NCBI RefSeq assembly: GCF_949628265.1
Contig: NC_088790.1
Location: 16,186,545-16,250,544 of the forward strand
DNA length: 64,000 nt
DNA from: Cloeon dipterum
Taxonomy: Eukaryota > Arthropoda > Insecta > Ephemeroptera > Baetidae
Direction of reading: 5' to 3'
Shown here piece after piece: positions 26,901 through 41,900 of the stretch (position 1 is its first letter; each line of letters starts with the position of its first letter). Under the pieces are notes generated by a model. That model worked only from the letters and a program-made list of their open reading frames with translations, had not been told where the DNA came from and searched no databases. The translations under genes were made by a program, and so were the position numbers.

Positions 26901-29900
26901 ATTGTGTGTAAGACACCGATGATAATCAACTAAAACTACATTATTCCTACCTATCAATCAAACTCATTGTCAGCTCAAACGAACAAGTAAATTAATTAAA
27001 AATTTTCAATATTCACCGACTTCCCAGAGCTCGTTAACCACACTTGCGTTGCGAAAGACAGGTAATTTTCGGCTTTTTATATCGACCCCCCTGAGAAAGT
27101 CGGCAGCAGGCGAGGCATCAAGGAGAATAAATTTAATTTTGCGAGCACCATTAGTTTTATTGTCAGGACTTTAAGGCACTTCGGCGCACCCTCACGAGAC
27201 TACTTTTAAATGTAAAATCGGCGGAGAGTGCTTTTACGACGCCGACTCTGTTAAAACGCGCGAGCGGGCGGCCCCGTTTTTACGGCCGTCCGCGGCGGAC
27301 AAAGGGAAACCGCACTCCGGCCTCGAACGGGTGCTAAACAGCCGACCAAAAACGGCCGCCGCTAAATTCTCGCTAAACACGCTAATTGAAACGAAGGAGC
27401 AGCAATAAAAGGACTCGCAATCGCACCTCAAGCAGTTCGAAACTTTTGGCGTTCAAACTTTTTAGACGACGCTAAAAAGGAAGATAACGATTGTTGATGA
27501 AGAACGGGAAGAAACGGCATTATATTTAGGTTAACAAACTAAAAAAATGTATGCGGGCTGCTTTCAAATCGTAAATATATGTAAAAATTATAAAAAAATC
27601 TTATTTTTTGGAATGCAAAATTAGAGCATTTTGAATCAATCAAAAATAGCAGGTTATAGCTCTTTTATGCTTTGAGCTAAACGTTTTTAATTGATTTCCA
27701 GGTCATGTAGTTTAATCTTTTTCATTGAAAAAATTTTAAATAAAATCATTTACATGATTCAATGCAAACTAATAATTTTTATTTTGGAAATTAAAAACTT
27801 GAGGAGCTCGGAAGTTGCCCTTCTGGGAAATTTCTAACTTTTCCCGGCGCTTAAAAATTGGCCCACTAATTGATTTTCTCATTGAACAGTGACTACAAAC
27901 CAAATTTCAGGCGAATACGAGCAAAAAATTGATTTTTATTGGTTCATTTTCTTAAATTTGTAAAAACATTTAAACTTTCCACCACTGTACGTCGTTTACA
28001 TCAGGAAAGGCTACATGAAATTCAATAGTTTCGTCATAAACAAAAACGTAGAAAGCCAACCCAAAATCAAAACGTCTCATCCAGTTTTGAAATTTTGTCT
28101 GGTGCAATTTTCACATCGGTAGAAAAAAAATAATTCTTTCGGCAGGAAAAAACGATTATTTTTCATTAGGGTCGAATTTTTCAGATTACCGCTGTGGCTA
28201 AACCTTTTTATTCGAAAAGAGGCAAAACATGATGCCCCACAGGAGCGTTATCGGAGCTTTGGTTTCCCAAATTGTGATTTATACATGTGCGAAAATGAAA
28301 AGCTCGAAATCCCCGGCTTCATTTCCGGCCGAGCGGAACCAAACGAAACGGTGGGGCTGCTCGGTGAGCTGAGCGCGCATAAAAGGTCGCTGGGAAATTG
28401 TAGAGTGGAAATTTATGCCTTTTGGGACGCTGGGATTGCAGATCCGTGCGCGGGCCTGCTGTGTCCGTCGCCCGAGGAGTGCCAACTGGACGAGGAGCGC
28501 AACCCCGTGTGCCGGTGCGGCGAGACGTGCTCCTCCGACTTCATGCCCGTGTGTGGATCCGACGGAAAAACCTACGTTAACGAGTGCTCCCTGCGGCAGC
28601 AGGCGTGCCGTAATCAAAAGGTTAGTAATATTGCAACGATCGTGGCCAGGCGAAAGCGGACTTTAAAAGCCCTTAACTCGGTTAAAAAGTTCCATTAGAC
28701 ACACCATAAGACTTGCAAATTTTACAGTTTCGATTTATTTTTTTTTTTCTAAGAAACTGAAATTAGTTTGCGAATTATTTAATTTTAAAAATTCTTGAAA
28801 CCTAGAACAAGAATATTTTAATCAAATTCAAGTTCTTATTATAAGCTCAATTTAGCTCGTGGAGGCAATAGCAGCGAAGAAGTGCAAGAAGTTAATTTAT
28901 ATATTTTTTAGACATCCTCTGTAGCCGAATAATTGACAAAATTGATTGTAAAACTTTATTTAAGTCAAAATGGGCAGCCACCATGAATTTGGTTAAGCTG
29001 CGCCAGCCTCCAGTGAAAAATGGTCCAAAATTATTAAGTGCAGGAGAAAAAAAATTTCGGCCGCTGGACAAAAAATTCACCAGTCACCGCCTTTAATCTC
29101 GCGGCTGAGACCACTAGTTTTTAATATTTTAGTTTGTTTGTAAATGCTCAGTTTTGTTATATCTTTATTAATTTTTTGGTATAGTATTTTGAGAATATTC
29201 TGACTTATTTTGTATTATTCATTATCAAAAAATGAAATCGGTGCAATAAGATGTTTAATTTTTATTTAGAAAATGCAAATGACTGGTGAATCGAACAAAC
29301 TTTTACATGTAATTGTCTTTGTAACATGATGTCTAATCTAGTCTCACAATCAGTGAATATTTAAATTGTAATATTATTTCTTGACTTTGACAGTCAAATT
29401 TTTCATTTGAAAATTCATAACCATTACAAAAAATAGTGTCTCCTGGTTCATTAAAAAATTGAAATTTTTAAAGAAACCCCCTCAATCTTGTTGCAGAAAT
29501 TGAATATCATCTACCGCGGTGAGTGTTCGAGCGGCGTAAATCCATGCGCCGGCATCCGTTGCTCGCCGGGCCAGGAGTGCGCCATCAACAAGTTTGGCAT
29601 CGCAAAGTGCGAGTGTCCCGGCGAGTGTGAGCCCGTGCTTCGTCCCACCTGCGGCGACGACGGCCGCACCTACGACTCAGTCTGCCTGCTCAAACGGTCC
29701 GCCTGCATCGCCAAGAGGAGGGTTGCCGTCGCACATGCCGGAGCTTGCGGTAATTCACTCCCTAATTTCATTCAACTTTATTTATAAAATGGCATTGAAG
29801 TAATTCTTCCCGATTCAAACTCAAGTTTTGCAAGAACTTCAAAGGTTAAAATTTTATTTTATTTTGTAATTTTTTCTTAAATTCTTTGTTTATTCATGAT

Positions 29901-32900
29901 AAAACAATTACAGTCACAAGAAATATTACCATAAATTGAGTGTTGTATCTGTTTCTTGGAATAGAAACTAATTATCAGGAGACACATCATTAATTTATTA
30001 ATTTCGAATTAAATTAAGTCCAAGGAGTCAAGCAGGAGTGCAGGGCGCAGGCGGTTGCCGCTGCTGCTGCTTTTGCCAAGTAATTAACAGGCAGCAACAG
30101 TGGCAGAAGGTTTCTTCTTTTGGCAGACACGAGTCTGTTGCCTTTGACCCAAGTTGCGAGCCACCCCTCCCTCCCTCCCTCCCACCCTGCCTCCCTCTCA
30201 GCTTTCCTCCGCAGAGAATAGAATGCCGGCTGTTAATTATGCAAAGGCGCTGCCTCCAACAGCAAAACTAAACCTGCTAGCCTGATTGTTAATAATAAAT
30301 TAATTCATGAATAATTACTCCGCACTGACGCAGCTGCTTTTGCTTTCCGCTGCTGCTGCTCTGTGTGAGAGCGTGCATGCCCATGTGCATACACGGCGTC
30401 TTCGCTGCTTTCGCTTTGGCTGGCGCCCGCCGCGCGTTTAATTGCCTCCAGACGGAACAAAGGCGAAAAAACGGCTTGCAACACAAATGCTCCCAGTGGA
30501 GCACACATTTGCAGTTTTGCAGCTAGCACAAGATAAAATTTATGGCCTTCCGAATGTCTAGCAGGCATCTTTTACGCCTTTTTTAAAACAAATATTTCAT
30601 TTTCCTTTAAGTCGATAGAAAATAGTTATGTTTACTTTTGATAACATGCCTTGTAGTGATCAATAACATTTCAATGTCATAAATTATGTTTTGAAGCTGA
30701 CTTATATTGAACCATTTGGCAAACTTACTGTCAAAAAGCTTTCAACTTTGGATTGTTGCCATAAAATCTTCAGTATTTCGCTCTTGAAATATTGTTCCAT
30801 TTTTTATACAACTTCAGAAATTATAGTTTTTGGTTTAACATGGGCTCGATAGACATAGAGTCCTTACAAGGACTCTAGATAGACATAGACACATAATATT
30901 TAAGTTAGTATAAAAATAAAGCAATTAACTGAATTTAAAGTGGAAAAATTCTAATGAAAAGCTTTTTTCTTTGCGTTTCCTCTCTCGGCAGGTGCGTGTT
31001 ACCGTCATTTGCATTTAAAGTGTGTCCATAAAAATGATGATATGAGAATTTATATTTGAGTATATTTGACCTAAATGCAGTATAAATTTGGCTGATTTTG
31101 TCAAACTTCAACAATTGAGGCATTAAATTAGGCCTCCCATGTTTTGATAAATTGATTTTAATTTATTTAATTTCACTTTCATTGATATTGATAGCTTTAT
31201 TAACTCGACAAAAGCTCTGCCTCTGCACAAATTTTGTTAATTAATTCTCTCGTTTTCCGTGTAGGCTAACATGAAAACATGCCATGAATTCTTCATTCAA
31301 TTGTCACCAACTATTCCAATATCCATTTTCATGCCTGTCATCTTTAAACTCCTAAAAAATCTGATCCGTGCACCGTTGCCGTCAGGTTCAGCAGGTCCGT
31401 GCAGTCGTCACGTGTGTCCCTACGGAGCGCAGTGCGTGGAAAAGGCCGACGGTTTGCCTACGTGCGAGTGTCCAACTTGCTCAGCAGAGTTTTCGCCTGT
31501 CTGCGGATCGGACGGTTTTTCGTACGATAACGAGTGCAAGCTTCGGCTCGAATCGTGCATCCTCAAGAAGGAAATCACGCTCCTCTACGACGGTCTCTGC
31601 AGTGAGTACAAACCTATTTTTAGTTAATAAATCAAAATCTTTATTTAAGCTGCAATGATTTGTAAAAAATGCAATTTTTATCAGGGTCAGAATATTTCGA
31701 AGCAGAAAATTGCCAAATTATATTTCATTTCTAATATTAAAGTGAATACGCACTGCAAGATAATTTTAACCTTCATCTAAAAATGCGTGCACTGGAAAAT
31801 GGGGAATGTTCCATAATTTTCCCAGGTTGCTGTATAAATTTATGAGATAATCGGCCCAAAAGATTATATGCTGGTTAAGCGGTGAGCAATGTCTCCTAAT
31901 GGAAAACCTGGATTTATTTCGCTAGAAGGTAAATTTACCTTATAATTTGCACAACGAGAGAGATCAAAACAAGACAACCCGTTAAGTTTTTAGATTATCC
32001 TAAAATTTAATCTCATTCATGCACATTCTTTTAGATAATTATTCAAACTAACAATTTGATGTGTAGTCATTAATGCAAATTAATTTGAATTTTTGTCCTG
32101 TAGATAAAAAATCAGAAGATTCCATTATAATTTCTACGTTTTTTTTTTCTTAAATTTACTAGGGCAATTCTCATCAAAATGAGTCAAATTTTCTAACCTA
32201 GATTACATGCTTAATAATATCAAATCACAGGAGAAACATTCTGACAAGTATAGTACACTCCACTGAATAGTTTTACAAAATACATGGTCATATTTTATTT
32301 CGAACAGGAAAAGCATTAAAGATACAAATAAATCGCATTAAGCCACAAATGAGGCTGAAAATTGTTTGCACAAAATCCTGTATAAATCTTGCATGGGTCT
32401 TTTTTGTGTTATTCTCGGTTCTTATGGCATTTTGCTTTCAACCTGCCTCTAGTGTTTGTTGAAAAGAAACTTATGTGTTCCGAGTCGTTGCTTGGCTGCT
32501 CAAATATTTTCTGGACCGAGAGCAGCAGATTGTTGTTTGTCCAAGTCGGTGGGTTTTGGGCAGGCGAGCGAGAAACTCTTTGCGTTGGCATTAGCCGCAA
32601 TTATGAATGAGTAATGCCGTCAAACAACTCTCGTCTGCGCACCGGCCCGAACAACAAAGCCGAGTGTGGCGGCGGCGGGTTTTCCGCCGCAGCTCCCGTG
32701 GGAACCGGCGCGTAATTTAGTCTCCGCGTATGAATTCAGAATAGCACCTGATGAGAGTGAGAGCGAGCGAAAGCAGCGTTCTAATTCAATGCACGCCGCG
32801 CCACATGTAATTAAACCCCGGCAGCTCGCAGTATTTTTCCTTCCAAATGCGGGAAAATATATTGCTTTTCAGCCTCGTGTTCTTCTTGTTCGCAGACGGT

Positions 32901-35900
32901 TGTGAGGGAAAGCAGTGCGATTTTTACGCCTTGTGCGAGAGCGACGGCAATGGGAACTCCAAGTGCGTCTGTCCCCACGGCTGCCCGGCAGATGTAAGTT
33001 GACTAGAATCCGATTTCATGTGTGCTTTTCAGATTGTAGCAGATTTTATATATATATATCAAATACCGGTATATACTGTATTTGGATACACCACAAAAGG
33101 TGTAAGAGTTTGACATTACAATTCAACGGCTTAGAGCGCTAGAGCAAAAAGCTTGAAAAATAATCTGAAATCAATTTCCCTCTTCCCCATTTCCCGGAGA
33201 AGCCGTTTTTTTTAAAATGACGCGTATTTTTAAGTACGTTTTGCTACTTGCAAAAACTTTTGAATCGGCCAAAATACAGCTTGATTAAAAAAATCTTCTA
33301 GCCGTTCCATTTCTGCGCGCGATTTTTGCAAAACACTAATGTCGGAATATCTTGGAAACAATTTTAGCAACAGTACTAAAATTGCAAATCATTCAAGTAT
33401 CGCTGAGCAGTTTCCAAAAATTTAAAATGTTTTGAAATCTGCCCACTGTTCAAGAAATTGTTACAGTTTGAAACCTCTAACAATTTTTTCCTGTAAGAAA
33501 TTTTGCATTTTTAATCATGGTGTTAAATAAAAAAAATAGAAAATAACAAGAATTCCTTCGAAGAAATACAGTTATTGCAGTTATGAATTCTAGCACCAAA
33601 GTCATTTTGCGTTCACATGAACAGCGAAAACAATGTGATGACAGAAAACATCATCAATCCTCGCTTGTTTTTCCTCTCAAAACGGCGATGTCTCTTTTTT
33701 TCGATATGTGCCATCAAAGTGTGCGGATGGTTCCGCCGCCACCACCGATCGGTGCACTTTTGTAGTCGTGTTTACCGCGGAGCGGCTCAAAACAAAATCG
33801 TGGCTGCGTGTCGGGGCGCATGTTCTGCAGCAAAGGTCCCACAGAGGGTCTTTGTCTCCAGCTGCCTTGATATAAAAAGCTAGGCCGAGTGAGTTTTATT
33901 GCTTGCCGAAGCGAGAGGGCAAACAAAAAGAGTCCGCAGCTCAAAAAGAAGTGCGAGAACAGAGAGAAAGAGAGACTCCCTTCTCTCGGGAATTTAAATA
34001 TAAATTTGCTTTTTTTCACGGCATGAGGGAAAAACATAAAAGGTCTCTGTTTAAATAAGATGTTTCACACGTTTGTTAAAATTGAAGCTGGAGTATTTTT
34101 TTGGAGTAAAACAGAAAAGAGCTGAAACAACAGTTTCATATTGATTTTTAACGTTCTTCAACGTGGTATAAAATTGTTTCTACTAAGTCCCAAATCTGAA
34201 ATTCACACCCAATTTTTATTCAGACACGTTCAGTGTTTCCATAAGAGATAAGCCAATACCAAGCTGAAATTTTGCCTATATCAAAATTAAAAATTAATTT
34301 TTCATTCCCACCAATCTGACCATGGGAGCGAAGAACCTATTCAACAATATCCGGACAATCCATTGTGTACATCGCTGTGAGCATCTTTTGTTTCCTCTTT
34401 CAAAGCTGCATGGACGGAGATGACGCCTCAAGGGATGCAAATTAATTCCCGCCCTGGCGTGAGCTTTTGTGTCCGGCCGAGGGGAAAAAGCATATTTCGC
34501 AAACAACGAGCAAGCGCGAGAGACGAAAATCCGGATGAATTTGCAAGTCAATCGTGTAGTGGCGGCTCGCCGTGCTGCTCTTATTAAAGCAAACACGCGC
34601 TCGCTGCCACTTTTTGGGAAATTAGTTTTTGCGCCAACTTTCCGACGAGCGTGTTTACACAAGAGGCTTTGCTTTTTCCTCTTGGAGGCCGCACAGCTTT
34701 GTTCGCGGATTCTTGTGTTGAATTACAGAAGAGAATTTCAAATTGGACCACTCTGCCCACGCGTCTGCCGCGAGATTTGAGAGTTGGCTTTTTAAATCAG
34801 GTTCAAGCTGTATATAAGACAAATATTTTCCATGGTCTTTCTTGAAATACCAATTGTAAGTTCTTGAATAAACAATTTTAATTATAAATCGTTATTTGTA
34901 TAGTACGAAACGTTTCAATAAAGAGCAAAAGGTATTTTTTATCAGTTAGTTTAATTAAATTCAGGAGAGCTCATTTCCATATAATCTCAGAGACAAAAAA
35001 TTGTGAAATTGAAACTATTCCATATTTTTCCTTTCACACTATCCGGCAGCTGCTCTGAAAGAAATTTTGAAAATTTTATTATGCCAGTTTTTTATTAACA
35101 CGTTAAGAATTTTAAATTGTGCCTATTTTCTTTAGATTTTTTATTGTAGTGAAAAAACTTGGCATTCCTCATCTATTGCGATGTCGATTCACGCCATTCC
35201 ATATATTGCAACTGTGGACCGATTCCCGTCGGATGCCGGAGGGGGTTGGAGCGTGCTTGTTACACCCTTAGCGGCCTTAGCAGAGGGTCGTCCTGTGTGC
35301 GAGGGCGAGACCCGTATTTGCCTTTTCAACGCACGGACGAGCTGGCAAAAATTTCGGGTGCCAGAGAGCAGCGGCACCGCGTGGACAACCGCAAACAGCG
35401 CTTGCTGACAGTGCGCTCAGAGTTCGTGGTTTTCCCCGAAGAAAAATTGCTGCATTCAAGCTTTTCTTCCTTTGCCTTGACGCAAACTTTTATTCCTGCT
35501 TTTTGTATGCTTGTGGTTCGTTAAAAGTTGTATAGACGCCCGGCGCGTGTTGCTCCGCCCCCGCCAATGCTTTCTGCTCTATTTTGCGAGTGTTTCAAAG
35601 AGGACTCTTTTTTAATACGCGCAGTTTGTTGAAAATCACTCCTCGTTCGAATGGACTCGAATACTCGGATCAGAGTTAATGAGAGGCAAAAATCTTTTCA
35701 ATTTTTAGTGTTCACTTTCAATAGAGTTTTATGAAAAGGGTGTTTTTTAAAAAATATTTTAACGGGGGCGATCTATATAGATATTCATATTTTGGTTTAT
35801 TTTTCACTTTTTTTGCAACCAGTACCTCAATCTTACATAACATTTTTCTCATTGATTTCCTCAAAAATAATAAAAAAATGTTAATATTTTTTTTTAAATA

Positions 35901-38900
35901 TGGATATGGAAATGTGACCGTGTGGGGAAAATACGCGGTTTATTTTTTTTTTTTTTAAATATTTACTGTTAAAGTTCAGAATTGTGCTATAATAATAACG
36001 TGGCAGGACCAAATTAAAAATAGTTTTAAACCAAAAAGGGTTGTGAATTATCAGTTAAGACTTCTACGAAATTAAAATTTCCAGAAACATATTCTTATGA
36101 AATATTGTATTATTTTTTATGCAAGTTTCCCAGTATAGAAGATTTTTAATCTTCCATCTGACAAATAATGTTGCAGGTCTCCTCAGCGGTTTGCGGCAGC
36201 GACGGGAAAACATACCGCTCCGAGTGTGCGCTGCGCAATCACGCGTGCAAAGTGCAGAAAATGATCTTGGTCGCACACAAAGGAGACTGTGGTACGCTCG
36301 TTTTTAATTCAAATCCTCTGAGGCGAAATACTCTTTATTTTAACAAACAGTATCTCTATTCCGACTGCTGCAGGTGCACAAGCCTTTTCATAGAAATTCT
36401 CCGTTGTTTTACTCAGCTTTTCATACAAATAGTAAAAGCAGGCTCGTGACAGTCGTGACTCGCGTCTAAAAAATTGCAATTATTGTTAATTGAAAAGTTT
36501 ATTTTGCAAGAGAAATTTATTCTTTGTTCTTGCTATACAAATAATAAATTTTAAACGTATCTGTGTTTATCCTATTTCTAATACTTCCGATAATTCATTC
36601 AGACGCGTGCCTTGAGGTTAAGTGCAAGTTTGGAGCGGTTTGCGAGGCAGGCGAATGTGTGTGTCCCAGTGCATGTCCGATCAGCGGCGCAGAACCGGTG
36701 TGTGCGTCCGACGGCATCACTTACGCCAGCGAGTGCGATATGGTCAGGGCTGGCTGTGCCGTCATGCAGGAGCTGCAGGTCGAGTTCTACGGCGAGTGCG
36801 CGGAAAAATTAGGTAAGATATTTGCAGCCCTGGTCCAGACGGAAGAAAAATAAAATTTAAAAAAGTACTGTTACAGTTGCACGAAGTTTTTGAATAAACA
36901 AAAAAAACGACAGGAAATCGTTGAACTATAGGGCTAACTTGGAAAATGAAGGCAAATTTTGGATATTTGGAAATAAGGGATTCTTTTGAAAATCGGTTGG
37001 TAGACCAGGAAAGTCGTTTGTTGAAAGGAGGTCCACGTAAAACAGCCTTTTCGTTCACAGATAAACATCTCTGTTTCTAAAATGTTTTAAAAGTTTCTCT
37101 AGATCCTTGCCTTTGAATTCATCCATAGAAATTATAGTCAAATTCCACTAAACAGAAGAAAATTGTTTAGGAAAAATAAATTTACATTTTTTAGTCTATC
37201 ATTTTTCCCTTTTTTAATTACTAATCGAGATTTAATTGATTTTCATTGATCGAAATCTCAACGCCATTTTTGGTTTGGTTCCGCAGCGACAGTGGCACCG
37301 ACCCGAGCACCACCGATCACCACCTACGCACCGATGGTGGTGGTGCGCGTTGGCAAAGGCGGCAAAACGTCCGGCGCCAGGGCCAACGAGGTGGGCAAGG
37401 GCGTTGAAGCTGAGGCGTGCAAGGACATCCGCTGCGACTACGATGCCACCTGCGAACTTGGCGATGACCATTTTCCGCGTTGCACTTGCAAGTTTGAGTG
37501 TATCGGCGCAGAGAGAAAGCCGGTGTGTGCGTCCGACCTGCGCATGTATCCCAGCGCTTGCGCAATGAAGATGGAGGGTTGCCAGCGGCAGGAGGAACTG
37601 CGACTGCGCCCAATCGAGCTTTGTGAAGGTAAGAAACCGGGAAATAACTAACGGTTTGAGCATGTACTTTTTATAAACTGAAAGATTCATTTCTAAAGCA
37701 AGATTTTGTGGGGATTGGTTAGCCTTAAGAATTGAGATGTTCATTTCAGTATTAAAAAAAATTGCAACACGTGTTACAATTTTAAATCTATTTTAATCGC
37801 ATTGCATTATAAAAACTCTCAGTTTCAAATTTCAGTGATAAAATATGAAAATATCAGGTTTCATTGGAAATATTACTCACACTAAAATATTTATTTTCGA
37901 ATTTCATTATCACAACATAATCAAATTTACATTTTTGATCACATTCAATAATCAAACCAACCACTTTTCTTGCTTCATAAAGAGAGTACATGCACCACCT
38001 ATTATTAAAAAAACATTTTCTCGATTATCATTGCCATTCTACAATTTGAAATTAGATGCTAATTTGCCACAAAAAATATTATTTCTGGTTATGGTGTTCT
38101 GGACGTTCGAATTTCGAATTTTGACACTTTCTACGCCTGTAAAAGCCTTTAAGTTAAGTTAAACACAAAATTATTATCTGGACTGATACAATCTTTCTAT
38201 TTGAAAAAAAAAATAATGACATGTAAGGTTTGAGATTGACGTAACAATTCAGCATCTTTGAGTGCTACTAGACCAAGTATGTTTGCAAAATCTTTTCTTG
38301 CACGCTGAATGGAATTTTTTCAACATCCTCAAAAAAGGCCTCCAACTGATTTTCCGTGAATGCTGTTTTTAAAAATTGACTCGTATTTACCAGCAAGCTA
38401 TGTAAGCTACAACCCTTTTCCATTCAATGCCTCTTAACTTTTTTGTTTTTAAGAGCTCCATAATATCGATTTAGTGTTTTAAATGAATCGATCGATAATT
38501 AGTTGATTGTAGCGAATGGTTTTCCATTTAATTAATTACGCTACTCGCTCAGCCTGATTGATAAACTTGCGTCTGAAGCCTCTCACATTCCGTTGCAGAT
38601 GTTGAGAGGAAAGCCACAGGTGCTTTTTCATTCAATCACACTAATTCAAAAGTAGTGTAATGGCACACTCGGGTCGTTGCAGGTATGGAGGTGAAGCCGT
38701 GCAACGGCGATACGCCCCTGATAAGTCCGGAAACTGGCGTTGACTTCGACTGTGGCAGCGGCCCCCGGAGGCAGGACTGCCCTTCGGGAAGCTACTGCCA
38801 CCAAACGCCCAACTTCGCTAAGTGCTGTCGCAAAGGTAAATCCGGTGCGCACAAATTCAATCACGCAGACCGTCTCTCATCTCAGTAAGCAGCCACTCGG

Positions 38901-41900
38901 CAACTTTTGCATCGAAGCATACGCGCTTGATACGCTTCTCGAACTCATATTCACATCCGACCAAGCATTTTCTATCAGTGAAACTTTCCACTTTGGTTGG
39001 ATCGCTCTCACCCCATTTTGAATATTGACTATATTTTTTGCTTCTTCTCAGAGAAATTTATAACTTGTAACAAAGACATCACTGTCGTTGATCAAAATAA
39101 AATTTGCATTCACTTGAAAAAAATGAATCGTTAGCTTTTTTTATTTAAATTTAATTTTGAATTCAAAATTAAAAGTTGGGGGCCTTGATCTAGAAAAGTG
39201 TTCCGTTAAAAAAAGTTTCTAGCACAAAAAGTCTTCAATTGAAATGATGAGTTCAAATTGGTATCGGCAATAGTTTCTGAGAAATGGTCAATCTTTTTGG
39301 TTTTTCCGAAAATCCCTGAAATTCAGGAGCTTAATCTGAATTTTGGTTTGAAAATCGAAGTAAATACTCTATTGGTCAACACTACCAGCAGACATTATAA
39401 ATATCAAATCTGTGATATGACAGGAAAATGTATACCATTTTTCAACTCTTGCTGAGTTATTATTATTTGACAAGTTTTGGCGTCTCAGATTTATGTTTTA
39501 ACCACGGTCGGTCCCATAAGACCAATAACTCCTTGTGCTGTTCCACCGTGACAAATGCAAAGTAATTTTATAAAGTTAAAATCCTGTTGGATTATAGCGA
39601 GCTTTAGCAAGGAAATCAGTTTTCGTCTCTCTAAATTGGTCTGCGCAGAGTCGAGGCCAAGTCTATAAAGTTCAATTTTCTGCCCCAAAGCAGACGCGAT
39701 CAGCGCGCAGAAGAACTGTGAGGACTCGTGGTTTGGCTGCTGTCCTGATGGCAAAACGCCAGCCCAGGGAGAGGACAACGCCGGCTGCCCTTCTACCTGC
39801 AACTGTAACAAGCTTGGTGCGTATTCAGCCCAAACAATTTTCCGTCGCCTCTTCTCTTCACGCGCAAGCCACTTTTGCTATTCTATCACACAGAGTTACC
39901 ATTCAATTATTCACAATTTTTTTTATTTTTATACTGTGAAATTGCTAGGGAATTTAAATAAAACGATTAACTTTTTTAGGATAACCAGTTCTTGAGCCCC
40001 AACATTTGCTGTTGAAAATGAATGTACTTTGTTTCCAGCCATTTATTACATTACGTTTACAGCTGTTAAAAGTGAAAATAAATCGTCTGGAAGAATTTTA
40101 TTTCCATAAAATGCAAAAAATAGTCCAGTGCTTTCTAGAAATGAAATAAAGAAAGAATAAATGCTTTTTTTATTCTTCAATCAAACACGAATACGAATTT
40201 CTGTAGTTTTATTGATTATTTAAATTAAAATAGTTATGAAATGGGAATTTCGTAAGTTATTATTCAACACTAAAATTAATCAAATTTAATTGAAAAATAA
40301 AAGAAGAGTCGTTTTATAGATCCTCTAAAAAGAATCAACCAGATTCCTCGCTGGTTATTTTATGCTGAAATTCCAATGAAATGTTCAATTTCCAAATGCA
40401 ATCTTATTACTTTTCAATTATTTGCATGGAACTCATGCTCGTTGAATCAATTATTAATCATCCACGTCAGAAATGAATTATTGCTCTTGCTGAGTCAACA
40501 CAAGTTCAATCCCTTTTCACATATATGATAGCTGTTGGCGTTGCAAAAGAACCAATTGGAATCCTCGAGCGTATTGAAAAGAGCGGCACTGATGAATTTT
40601 TCAGGCTCCTACTCGGAAGATCAATGCGACGAGGACAGCGGTCAGTGCGATTGCAGGCCAGGTGTCGGCGGCGAAAAGTGTGATCGATGCGAAGCCGGCT
40701 ACTGGGGCCTGCTCAAGCTCTCTGAGGGCTACCTCGGCTGCATCCGTGAGTTCTCTTATTCCGCAAAACACACTATTCCCATTAGGCGACGCGCTCGCGC
40801 CACTAGCCTAACAAATGAGCTTTTTGTTCCTGCTAAAATTTAAAGTGGATATTTACTGCAAAAATGTATGCCTTTGAAATTTGGGGAAAAAAGCTAAAAA
40901 ATTTCGCAGGTTCGATAATAATCAAGCAATAAAAAATCGTTGAAAATTTATTATTTTCCCTTGAGAAATTTAGAATTAAACAAATATTTTTGGTTTAATG
41001 CAGAGATTTTTCAATTGTTGCCCTGTGTTAATCCACTTAAACTCTTTAGGATAGTTGGGTTAAATAATTATTTACCTCTGACTCTCCATAAATCTTGCAA
41101 CATATGTATTAAAAAACCTGCCTTTTTATTCTTTGTTTAGCGCGCACGAGTTTCCAGTCTAGTGAGCAGCATATTTCAAACGATAAAACTCGCAGCCCTT
41201 GTTACATTCAAACTGCAAACATGCGATGCAGGGATTTTAGCTTATTACAAAATCCTGGATATGGGGTGTATTTTTCACGTGAAGTATCGCATCACTCTTG
41301 TGCGAAATTCATTTTTGTTAGCTGCGTGCAGTCTCGTGGAAAATAATGGGACTCGCTTTAATGCCCTTTTCAAACAAAATTTATAATTGTTTGCGTGAAT
41401 ATATGTTCATAAGGCTGGAACGTTTCTGCAATATTTAAATCCCGCTTCTTTTTTACTGCGTTTTAAATGGAACCTTTTCCTTGCTCTCCATTTCTGCAGA
41501 TTGCCAGTGCTCGCCTCTGGGCTCGGTGAGGGATGACTGCGAGCAAATGACCGGCCGCTGCGTGTGCAGGCCAGGCGTCACGGGCCAGCGATGCACAGAT
41601 TGCGCTCCAGGACTCGTTTTGGGGATCAATGGATGCGCCAAACGTAAGTGCCGATTGGAAAATGGTCCCTGGGGAAATATTCTGATGAATAGCAATAATG
41701 CCACGGCCGTGTTCATTTGATGAAAGATTTTTATCGCAGGGTTGACTGACATACGGGACATACGTAATATTTCAATATGCGGAGAAAATGTAAATTTTGT
41801 TATTTCTAACATGGTTTAATTTATCTTTTCTGTGCTAAAGCCTAAAGCACGTTTAAAATGTGTGAAAAATTAATTTTAATTTGCAAGTTTAGTGCATAAC

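Noticed and set aside
34294..34662. 122-codon minus-strand frame in agrin intron 5
   Set aside because: Basic and compositionally biased, with plus-strand frames overlapping it. No homology or exon signals.
35159..35524. Cys-containing 121-codon frame in agrin intron 5
   Set aside because: Cysteine spacing fits none of the agrin modules, phases at possible splice sites do not match, and Kazal 5 is completed without it.
37232..37744. 170-codon minus-strand frame over agrin exon 8
   Set aside because: Antisense shadow of a GC-rich coding exon. The plus strand carries an intact Kazal domain with splice sites.
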